NCBI GenBank assembly: GCA_020028535.1
Contig: JAIBHM010000157.1
Location: 1 to 5,344, forward strand
Reading direction: 5' to 3'
From: Armatimonadota bacterium
GTDB lineage: Bacteria > Sysuimicrobiota > Sysuimicrobiia > Sysuimicrobiales > Kaftiobacteriaceae
DNA: 5,344 nt
Shown: piece after piece, positions 1-5,210 of the stretch
How positions within the stretch are numbered: the stretch's first letter is position 1
Layout of the letters: every line of letters starts with the position of its first letter
Notes under the pieces: generated by a model
What the model saw: only the letters and a program-made list of their open reading frames with translations
What the model was told of the DNA's origin: nothing
Databases searched by the model: none
Position numbers and translations under genes: made by a program

Positions 1-88
1 CGGCGACCAGCAAGAGGAACAGGATCACCGACAGCCCGGCGATCATTGGCAGCATCCCCAGCAATCGCCTGGCGAGAAACCTGATCAT
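1..88 (-). CDS. ABC transporter permease, DppB/OppB-like (N-terminal fragment)
   Basis: Only the first 29 codons are present; the gene runs off the left edge. The translation starts MIRFLARRLLGMLPMIAGL and continues into a run of Val, Ile, Leu and Phe. This is the typical opening of the inner-membrane permease of peptide/nickel ABC importers: a short basic cytoplasmic stretch (R3, R7, R8) followed by the first membrane segment. It lies 21 bases downstream of the stop codon of the solute-binding protein gene on the same strand, the usual DppA-DppB order, so co-transcription is likely. No in-frame start codon lies further upstream, so the ATG at 88 is the best start. The family call rests on the N-terminal pattern and the neighbour; the diagnostic BPD_transp_1 loop is outside the window. 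Linkage to genes beyond base 1006 is uncertain because of adapter sequence in the preceding gene. Confidence 0.8.
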   Translation of the reverse strand, partial: MIRFLARRLLGMLPMIAGLSVILFLLLVA

Positions 89-101
89 CCGGGTTGCATC
101 G

Positions 102-107
102 CCTCCT
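102..107 (-). promoter_or_regulatory. Ribosome binding site for the permease, with a 4-codon mini-ORF in between
   Basis: The minus strand reads AGGAGG here, 13 bases before the permease ATG at 88, which is longer than optimal. Another ATG lies at 99, only 2 bases from the SD, and opens a reading frame of four codons (Met-Gln-Pro-Gly). Its TGA (87-85) overlaps the permease ATG in an ATGA arrangement. The ATG at 88 is still preferred as the gene start because its product matches the permease family. A coupling role for the mini-ORF is only a possibility. Confidence 0.55.
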
Positions 108-109
108 GT

Positions 110-1624
110 CTACTGGCTCGTGAAACGCCACTCCGGCACATTCCAGGTCTCCGGCTGGGTCGAGCCCGTGGGCTTCCAGTTCTGGAGACTGGTCCGGTGC
201 CCGGTATAGTCCGACCGGAAGTACAGCGGCAGCGCAGGCAGGTCGTCCAGCCAGACCTGTTGAGCGCGCTGGAGCATCTGCGCCCGCTTCGCCGCATCGA
301 GCTCGCCGGGGACGCCGTGGCACAGCCGGTCTACCTCCGCGTTCTTGTAGCGCGTCCAGTTCTGACCCGCCCCGGTGGGCCCGGGAATGCCGTCGCTCGT
401 GTACAGCCCCTCACAGTCCGAGATGGGACTGAAGGTGAGGGCGTAGAGCATCACCTCGAACTTCCCGCTTGGTCCCACGTCCCCAAACAGCACACGCGCC
501 GGAAGGTTCTGGATCTTCAACTCCACGCCGACGGCGCGCCACTGCTGCTGGAGGATCTGCTGCACCGATTCACGGACACGGTTGCCCGCGGTGGTGTTGA
601 TGGTGAGCTCCAGCCGCACTCCGTCCTTCGTGCGGATGCCATCGGCCCCGCGCGCCCAGCCGGCTTCATCGAGCAGCTGATTGGCGCGGGCGGGGTCGTA
701 GCCGTAGACTTTGGCGTTCTTGAGGTACCCGTAATGCTTTGGCGGCAGGAACGAATGTGCGACGGGCTGCTTGCCTTCGAACAAGCTCTGGACCATCTGC
801 TCGCGGTTGATCGCGTAGATCAGAGCCTGGCGCACGCGCCGGTCGGTAAGCTTCGGGTTCTCCATATTGAGATCAAGGTGCTCCCAGGTCAGGCCCGGAG
901 TCGCCTGCGCGATGAAGTCTCGCCGCGCCTCCCGCTGCAGCCGCTTCTCGAGTTCCAGGCCCTGTGTGAAGGGCACCGCGGTAATCTCGTATGCCGTCTT
1001 CTGCTTTGCCGAGGTGGCCCACTCGTGCGAGTCGAGCGTGGCCGGATTGGTCTGGAAAGCCTTGCCCAGGATGTGTCTCGGCAGATATCCCGCTTCCCCC
1101 GTAATGAGGACGTTGGCGAAGGCGTGGCGCGACTTCCACTGGACGACGAGGGTGTAGGCATCAGGCGCCTGGATGTTCTCGATGCGATCGCTCACATCTC
1201 GGCCGCCCGAAGGGAACTGGGGGTGGGTATTCACGCGCCACGCAAAGACGTAGTCGTAGGCCGTCAGCGGCGTGCCGTCCTGCCAGGTGAACCCGCGCCG
1301 CAGCTTCCAGGTCACCTGCATCTTCCCGTTGGGAAGCAGGTTCCAGTCGCCGTCCCGGACGCTCGGCATTTTCTGTGCGATGACCGGGTAGAACTCCCAC
1401 TTGTCGTTTAGGTCGACTGTAGGAAGCAGCAACTGCGCCGAGACGACCGCGGATGTATACATGGCGCACGCGTCGCAGATGGCCAGGCCGATGATGGCCG
1501 GCTCCTGCTGGGTCCCGAACACCACGTCGGTCCTGGCCGGTGCGGAGGCCGCCGGTCCGGGTAACAGGCTCACCCCGGCGACCAGCGCGAGCGCGAGCCC
1601 CAGGCTGAATGCCTTGACCTTCAT
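110..1624 (-). CDS. Periplasmic peptide-type ABC solute-binding protein (SBP_bac_5 family), probably an assembly chimera
   Basis: As read, 504 residues. It would capture peptides or similar solutes in the periplasm and deliver them to the permease encoded just downstream. Residues 1-28 form a type I signal peptide: Lys2 and Lys4, a Leu/Ala/Val core, then cleavage after Ala-Ser-Ala (26-28). There is no lipobox cysteine. Residues 106-129 carry the family signature: WKLRRGFTW, then DGTPLTAYDYVFAW. The second half has other typical blocks: WEHLDLN (247-253), DRRVRQALIYAINREQ (261-276), YDPARANQLLDEAGW (309-323), and LPALPLYFRSDY near the end. The segment that normally follows the LPRHIL block, with a GTGPY-type motif and an Asn-Pro-x-Tyr motif, is missing. 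In its place residues 207-214 (KQKTAYEI) are encoded by Illumina adapter. The two halves are probably real binding-protein sequence, but the junction is not, and they could even come from different paralogues. Cysteines are at 50, 53, 404 and 435. The ATG at 1624 has a strong SD. The substrate cannot be told. Confidence 0.85.
   Translation of the reverse strand: MKVKAFSLGLALALVAGVSLLPGPAASAPARTDVVFGTQQEPAIIGLAICDACAMYTSAVVSAQLLLPTVDLNDKWEFYPVIAQKMPSVRDGDWNLLPNGKMQVTWKLRRGFTWQDGTPLTAYDYVFAWRVNTHPQFPSGGRDVSDRIENIQAPDAYTLVVQWKSRHAFANVLITGEAGYLPRHILGKAFQTNPATLDSHEWATSAKQKTAYEITAVPFTQGLELEKRLQREARRDFIAQATPGLTWEHLDLNMENPKLTDRRVRQALIYAINREQMVQSLFEGKQPVAHSFLPPKHYGYLKNAKVYGYDPARANQLLDEAGWARGADGIRTKDGVRLELTINTTAGNRVRESVQQILQQQWRAVGVELKIQNLPARVLFGDVGPSGKFEVMLYALTFSPISDCEGLYTSDGIPGPTGAGQNWTRYKNAEVDRLCHGVPGELDAAKRAQMLQRAQQVWLDDLPALPLYFRSDYTGHRTSLQNWKPTGSTQPETWNVPEWRFTSQ
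984..1006 (-). other. Illumina P7 adapter sequence embedded in the assembly
   Basis: The minus strand reads AAGCAGAAGACG directly followed by GCATACGAGAT, which is 23 of the 24 bases of the P7 flow-cell oligonucleotide. The first base of the oligo, C, is A here. Equivalently, the plus strand reads as the end of adapter read-through, ATCTCGTATGCC and onward. The three minus-strand frames give KQKTAYEI, KAEDGIRD and SRRRHTR, peptides well known from adapter-contaminated database entries. A 23-base match is not expected by chance in a 5-kb window. I see no recognisable index or TruSeq/Nextera arm on either side. The match coincides with a missing block of the binding protein, so it likely marks a false join. 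Confidence 0.95.
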
Positions 1625-1630
1625 ACCGTC

Positions 1631-1637
1631 ACCTCCC
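1631..1637 (-). promoter_or_regulatory. Strong Shine-Dalgarno of the binding-protein gene, overlapping the upstream stop codon
   Basis: The minus strand reads TAGGGAGGT: the TAG stop of the HTH gene (1639-1637) shares its last G with the GGGAGGT ribosome binding site. Six bases (GACGGT) separate it from the ATG at 1624. Ribosomes finishing the HTH gene would end on this SD, so translational coupling of the two genes is likely. This also supports 1624 as the true start. Confidence 0.85.
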
Positions 1638-1984
1638 TATCGAATCCCGCGGATGACCGGGTCGAGCATCGTCGCCGCGCGAAGATCCGATGACGGCGGC
1701 GCGGTGCGCTGAGTCCTGCGTTCAAGAGGAACCACCTGCTCGGTGGAACGCCCTTCTCGGGATCGCGCCGGCCGCCAGGGCTTGCCGGGTGTTTGCGGCT
1801 TCGGGCGCCCGAGGCGTGTCGCCTCGAGGAAGGCGAGCAGGTCTCCCTCTTTGACGCGGAATGATTTGCCGATCTTGCTGGCTGGGATCTTGCCGGCATG
1901 AATGTACTCGTAGATGGTCATGCGGTGCAGCTGGAGGAACTCCGCCACCTGCCGCACCGTAAGCAGCGTCTCGTGGTCATCCAC
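1637..1984 (-). CDS. Small helix-turn-helix DNA-binding protein (excisionase/MerR-like, HTH_17 type)
   Basis: From the GTG at 1984 this encodes 115 residues. Residues 7-55 match the excisionase-family HTH: LLTVRQVAEFLQLHRMTIYEYIHAGKIP, then KIGKSFRVKEGDLLAFLE. The N-terminal part gives the two DNA-reading helices, and the GKIPASKIGKSFRV stretch gives the small wing. The family commonly ends soon after this point. Here a tail of about 58 residues follows, rich in Arg, Pro, Ser and Thr, with no recognisable fold. The frame stays open upstream to a TTG at 2062, but the GTG is chosen because GGAGGAGG sits 9 bases before it and because the encoded N-terminus then begins just before the HTH. It lies 12 bases upstream of the binding-protein gene on the same strand, so it is probably the first gene of the transporter operon and may regulate it. 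It is not evidence for a phage or integrase, as none is visible. Confidence 0.8.
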   Translation of the reverse strand: MDDHETLLTVRQVAEFLQLHRMTIYEYIHAGKIPASKIGKSFRVKEGDLLAFLEATRLGRPKPQTPGKPWRPARSREGRSTEQVVPLERRTQRTAPPSSDLRAATMLDPVIRGIR

Positions 1985-1993
1985 AGCCGTCCC

Positions 1994-2001
1994 CCTCCTC
2001 C
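1994..2001 (-). promoter_or_regulatory. Ribosome binding site that fixes the HTH gene start at a GTG
   Basis: The minus strand reads GGAGGAGG, followed by GGGACGGCT and the GTG at 1984. Counted from the AGGAGG core the spacing is 9 bases. No comparable SD precedes the longer TTG or ATG alternatives, so the shorter 115-residue product is preferred over the 141-residue reading. An ATG three bases into the GTG start (GTGGATG) is out of frame and is not used. Confidence 0.75.
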
Positions 2002-2033
2002 GACGCGCACTCGCGGTCGCACTTGTACACGAT

Positions 2034-2062
2034 TGCATACTCCTGACCGCTTCCACTGACAA
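2034..2062 (-). promoter_or_regulatory. Candidate sigma-70-type promoter for the HTH-transporter operon
   Basis: On the minus strand TTGTCA (2062-2057, 5 of 6 to the -35 consensus) is followed by a 17-base spacer and TATGCA (2039-2034, 3 of 6 to the -10 consensus). The spacing is ideal, but the -10 is weak. The -35 hexamer lies inside the left inverted repeat and points outward, so transcription of the operon may start from the end of this repeat structure. The leader would be about 40-45 bases. This is inference from motif match only. Confidence 0.35.
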
Positions 2063-2142
2063 TCCCTGACGAACTTAGCCGACAGCGTCCTGACGGGCGC
2101 GGCATTGACGCCGCTATCTGGCAACTTCAGGGATTGTCAGTG
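2054..2142. repeat. 89-bp element bounded by perfect 16-bp inverted repeats (MITE-like, or a paired operator)
   Basis: CACTGACAATCCCTGA at 2054-2069 is the exact reverse complement of TCAGGGATTGTCAGTG at 2127-2142. The symmetry continues imperfectly inward: ACTTAGCCGACAGCG (2073-2087) resembles the complement of 2112-2126 with about 12 matching bases and two small gaps, so each arm is about 30 bp. A small GCGGC/GCCGC dyad (2099-2103 and 2110-2114) sits in the middle. TTC abuts the element on both sides (2051-2053 and 2143-2145) and could be a 3-bp target duplication. Long terminal repeats, small size, no coding capacity and an intergenic site fit a miniature transposable element or the fused ends of a lost insertion sequence. 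Alternatives are a pair of regulator sites or a long RNA hairpin. No T-tract follows on either strand, so an intrinsic terminator is unlikely. Confidence 0.85.
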
Positions 2143-2211
2143 TTCATATGCACGAGTGCACGTTGGAGCAATTGTGGGGGAGGGCCGCTTGCAGAACTGA
2201 TTGCAGACTGC
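2143..2211. other. Remaining intergenic sequence between the repeat element and the regulator stop
   Basis: No gene is seen. It holds a 12-bp palindrome TGCAC-GA-GTGCA (2149-2160), right after a CATATG (2145-2150). A 7-bp direct repeat TTGCAGA at 2189-2195 and 2201-2207 lies just past the regulator's stop codon. No stem followed by a T-tract is visible on the minus strand, so no intrinsic terminator for the regulator gene can be named. Any of these repeats could be protein-binding sites, but nothing identifies the binder. Confidence 0.4.
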
Positions 2212-5184
2212 TTATACAGGGTCGCCGCGGCGGACGCGCTCGGCGAGGTAGATCGTCTCCGGATCGGGGGCAGCGCTCAGCTCTTCGCGAAGCCGTTCGA
2301 CAAACGCCTCGTAGTGGCGGACCGCACGCGTGCGCTCACCGAGCCGCACCAGCGCGCGGATGAGTTCTCGATGTGCCGTCTCATGATAGCCGTCCCGCGC
2401 GAGGATCCGCTCGAACCACTGTACCGCCAGCCCGAACTGCTCGTCTTCGAACGCCGCCCGCCCCAGGCGCAGCAACGCATCGACGTATCGTGCCGCCAGC
2501 AGTTCGCGCCGTGGGCGGAACCAGTCGCCCTCGGAGAAATCCTCGAGGAACTCGCCCCGGTACAAACCGACGGCATCCTCCAATGCGGACGGCGCTTGTG
2601 CGGCCTCCCCCGCATTGCGCGCCTCATCGAGGAGCGCGGAAAATGCTTCGACGTCACACCAGTAGTCGAGGCCGCCGTTGAACGTGTAGGCTTCGCCGGT
2701 GAAGAGGATCCACTCCTGACCGCCGAGCGCCCGACGCAGATGATGCAGGCACGTGTGAAAATTGCCACGCAGTTGCGTGGGCGAGGCATCGGGCCAGAGA
2801 TCCAAGCCGATTTGTTCCTTCGTGCGCGGCCCCAGCGTCACCAGATAGAAGAGGAGTTCGCGCGATTTCGCGTAGGTCCAGTCGGCCCGGGCGAGGATGT
2901 GATCCGCCCGATGCACCTCCGCAGGGCCGAGGGCGAAGATGCGCAGATCTATTCCCACGGTGCCCGCAGCCCGTGTGCCGTTCGGCAGGCGGGCTGAGAC
3001 GGCGGGCAGCGACGTCGCGTAGGCCACAGCCTCATCCAGCGTCATCGCCCTTCCCGCGGTTAACGAGCGCGCATACGCCGTGTCGCCGAGCGACGCCCGG
3101 GCCGACGATCGCGCATCCCGCTGGAACGTGCTGTCCTTCGAGTCTACCGGGATGCCCGCCGCCTGCCGCAGGGTCTCCGCCGCGCCAAGGAGGCGGGCAC
3201 CGGGCTCGGCCTCGCCCCCGCTGACGGCAACGGCCGCGAGACCCTCAAGACACTCCGCGATTGCATCGCGCACGCCCAGGTCCGTGAACCGGGAGAGGCT
3301 CTCCAGCAGATGCTCCACAGCGGCGCGCCGGTTTCCAAGGTTCAACTCCACGCATCCAAGATTGGCATGACAGGTGGCCGTCATCTGCAGGTTACCTTCG
3401 GACTGCCCCCACGCCAGACTCTCCTCAAAGAGCGGCTTGGCGCGCGCGTAGTCTCCCTCCAGCATCGTGACGAGCGCCAGGTTATTGAGCGCCGCGGCGC
3501 CGCCGGAGTGATCGCCGACCTGGCGCCATAGCGCTCGACTCTCCTCGAGACGACGTGCGGCCTCACGGTACTCCCCCACCCGGAACGCCGTCATTCCCAG
3601 CACGTTGAGCACCTTGGCCACAAGGCGGGGTTTGTTCAACTCCCGGTACAACGCGAGCGATTGCTCGAGATACGCTCGGGCCTGGCCGTTCTCGCCGATG
3701 CCGCTGGTGCCTGCGCCAAGATTCAGCAGGACTCCCGCCATCCCGGCTCTGTTGCCTGTCCCCTCAAACAGCTGTCGGGCCTCTTGCAACAGCGGCTGAC
3801 CGGTCCGCGGGTCACACTGGGTGTTGGCCAGCAACCCTGCCGCATTGAGCGCCTCCCCGCGGAGGTCATCGTGCACGCCGTTGGCGATGCGGAGCGACTC
3901 GGCCAGCCATCGCCGGCCCTCCGAGAGGTAGCCGCGCGCGCGCCAGAATGGGGTCAGCCCTACTGCCAGGCACAGCGCCTCGGCCGGCTCGTTCTGCTGG
4001 ATCGACCATGAGAGTGCCCCGATCAGGTTCTCGCGCTCGGCTTCCACCTCATCGAGCCACTTTCGCCGCGCGTGATGCGCGTCTCGGTCCCACGGGACGT
4101 CCGCTGTTCGCTGATACCAGTCGCGGTGCCGGCCGCGCAGCTCGTCCAGCTCTCCGGCCTCGCGCAGCTTGTCGATCGCGTAGTGCCGGATACTCTCCAG
4201 CAGTCTGTAGCGAACAACATCTCCGCTCTGCACGGCGCCGACCAGAGACTTGTCCACCAGGCGGGCAAGCAGGTCGACGGCACCGGCCGCCTCGACTCCC
4301 TCGCCGGTGCAGATCGCCTCAACAGCGGCGAGCGTGAACGTCCCGGCGAAGACGCCCAGACGGCGGAACAGGACCTCCTCGGGTTCGGAGAGCAGGTGAT
4401 GGCTCCAGTCGATGGCCGCATGCAGCGTGCGGTGCCGGGGCTGCGCGGTGGAGCTGCCCGAAGTGAGCAGCCTGAACCGGTCGTCCAGGCGTCCGAGGAT
4501 CTGCTGCGGCGAGAGCACTTTGATACGCGACGCCGCCAGCTCGATGGCAAGCGGGATCCCATCCAGCCTGCGGCAAAGTTCGGCCACGACCGTAGCGTGG
4601 TCGCGCGTGAGGACAAATTCCGGCAGCACCGCGCGGGCGCGCTCTTCGAACAGCCGCACCGCCTCCGCGGCGAGCATGACGGTGGAGGAAGCATCTTCCG
4701 GGGGCAGCGCTAGGGGAGGAACGGAAAACACCCGCTCGCCGGGCACCCGCAGCGCTTCGCGGCTGGTGGCCAGAACCGTCACGGAAGCACAGACCTGCAG
4801 CAATCCCTGGACGAATGCGGCGCAGGCTGCGGCGAGATGATCGCAATTATCGAGGACGAAAAGCAGCCGGCGCGCCTGAAGCGTATCGGTTAGGACCTTC
4901 TCCAGTGGGCGATCGTCCTCTTCGCCGATACCCAGGACAGTGGCGACCGCGGAGGGCAGACGTTTCGGATCTAGCAGCGGGGCAAGCTCGACGAGCCAGA
5001 CGCCGTCGGGATATTCGCCGACGAGGCCGGAAGCGGCTTCAAGCGCCAGGCGGGTCTTCCCACACCCCGCAGGTCCGACCAGCGTGACGAGGCGGTGGCC
5101 ATCCAGCAACCGGCGAACGTCTCGCAGTTCGCGGTCGCGGCCGACAAATGACGTGAGCGGCGAGGGCAGATTCGTGCCGCGCAT
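2212..5184 (-). CDS. Large STAND ATPase-TPR regulator with C-terminal SARP-type wHTH and BTAD domains
   Basis: A 990-residue cytoplasmic transcription factor, intact, ending in TAA. Residues 5-20 (NLPSPLTSFVGRDREL) open an AfsR-like NB-ARC ATPase. Walker A is GPAGCGKT (37-44), Walker B LLFVLDNCDH (107-116, Asp112), a TSR sensor-like site lies at 140-142 and GIPLA at 209-213. Residues 254-340 form the winged-helix part of the STAND module. Five repeats of about 40 residues (442-638) read as TPRs, for example LNNLALVTMLEGDYARAKPLFEES. Residues 645-722 (ending GRAMTLDEAVAYA) match the usual tail of these ATPase-TPR proteins. After a short linker, 746-845 is an OmpR-like winged helix (TYAKSRELLFYLVTLGPRTKE, then LWPDASPTQLRGNFHTCLHHLRRALG), and 845-985 is the all-helical BTAD domain. 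ATP- or ligand-driven oligomerisation would expose the DNA-binding end. Classical AfsR-type SARPs have the DNA-binding domain first; here it is last. The ATG at 5184 fits the conserved N-terminus but has no SD. Targets and inducer are unknown. Confidence 0.9.
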   Translation of the reverse strand: MRGTNLPSPLTSFVGRDRELRDVRRLLDGHRLVTLVGPAGCGKTRLALEAASGLVGEYPDGVWLVELAPLLDPKRLPSAVATVLGIGEEDDRPLEKVLTDTLQARRLLFVLDNCDHLAAACAAFVQGLLQVCASVTVLATSREALRVPGERVFSVPPLALPPEDASSTVMLAAEAVRLFEERARAVLPEFVLTRDHATVVAELCRRLDGIPLAIELAASRIKVLSPQQILGRLDDRFRLLTSGSSTAQPRHRTLHAAIDWSHHLLSEPEEVLFRRLGVFAGTFTLAAVEAICTGEGVEAAGAVDLLARLVDKSLVGAVQSGDVVRYRLLESIRHYAIDKLREAGELDELRGRHRDWYQRTADVPWDRDAHHARRKWLDEVEAERENLIGALSWSIQQNEPAEALCLAVGLTPFWRARGYLSEGRRWLAESLRIANGVHDDLRGEALNAAGLLANTQCDPRTGQPLLQEARQLFEGTGNRAGMAGVLLNLGAGTSGIGENGQARAYLEQSLALYRELNKPRLVAKVLNVLGMTAFRVGEYREAARRLEESRALWRQVGDHSGGAAALNNLALVTMLEGDYARAKPLFEESLAWGQSEGNLQMTATCHANLGCVELNLGNRRAAVEHLLESLSRFTDLGVRDAIAECLEGLAAVAVSGGEAEPGARLLGAAETLRQAAGIPVDSKDSTFQRDARSSARASLGDTAYARSLTAGRAMTLDEAVAYATSLPAVSARLPNGTRAAGTVGIDLRIFALGPAEVHRADHILARADWTYAKSRELLFYLVTLGPRTKEQIGLDLWPDASPTQLRGNFHTCLHHLRRALGGQEWILFTGEAYTFNGGLDYWCDVEAFSALLDEARNAGEAAQAPSALEDAVGLYRGEFLEDFSEGDWFRPRRELLAARYVDALLRLGRAAFEDEQFGLAVQWFERILARDGYHETAHRELIRALVRLGERTRAVRHYEAFVERLREELSAAPDPETIYLAERVRRGDPV

Positions 5185-5192
5185 GATTCAGG

Positions 5193-5198
5193 TATTGT
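5193..5198 (+). promoter_or_regulatory. Possible -10 box for the divergent transporter gene
   Basis: TATTGT (4 of 6 to TATAAT) lies 12 bases before the ATG at 5211 and overlaps the regulator's -10 on the opposite strand. No convincing -35 and no SD for the transporter are visible. An 11-bp dyad TGTA-GCA-TACA (5196-5206) spans the two -10 boxes and could be a binding site. The promoter may instead lie inside the regulator gene. Confidence 0.25.
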
Positions 5199-5202
5199 AG
5201 CA
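5194..5202 (-). promoter_or_regulatory. Extended -10 promoter of the regulator gene, giving a near-leaderless mRNA
   Basis: The minus strand reads TGC-TACAAT, an extended -10 element (TGn plus 5 of 6 to TATAAT). Only nine bases (ACCTGAATC) lie between it and the ATG at 5184. Transcription should therefore begin two to four bases before the start codon, which agrees with the lack of any Shine-Dalgarno. No good -35 is seen at 16-18 bases upstream, as is common for extended -10 promoters. Confidence 0.55.
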
Positions 5203-5210
5203 TACAGCCA

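Noticed and set aside
1007..1040. Further adapter or index sequence beside the P7 match
   Set aside because: The flanking bases translate into plausible binding-protein sequence and do not match the TruSeq or Nextera arms that I know.
197..1411. Long plus-strand open frame of 404 codons across the binding-protein gene
   Set aside because: It is the antisense shadow of a high-GC gene. The minus-strand frame has a signal peptide, family motifs and a strong SD; this frame has none.
1637..1984. Excisionase of an integrated prophage or integrative element
   Set aside because: No integrase, attachment site or phage gene is visible, and the gene is coupled to a transporter gene. The HTH fold is shared by many non-phage regulators.
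1985..2062. Longer N-terminus (141 residues) for the HTH protein from a TTG
   Set aside because: The extra 26 residues are low-complexity Arg/Ser/Thr, and the GGAGGAGG ribosome site sits inside that stretch, 9 bases before the GTG at 1984.
2054..2142. Rho-independent terminator for the regulator gene
   Set aside because: The perfect stem is separated by a 57-base loop region and no T-tract follows on either strand.
2209..2218. CTTATACA resembling part of the Nextera mosaic end
   Set aside because: Only eight bases match and the flanks differ. The bases encode the natural C-terminus of the regulator (Pro-Val-stop), so it is chance.
2134..2997. Plus-strand open frame of 287 codons over the SARP domain
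   Set aside because: It lies opposite the clear wHTH-BTAD coding sequence and shows no recognisable domain, so it is a shadow frame.
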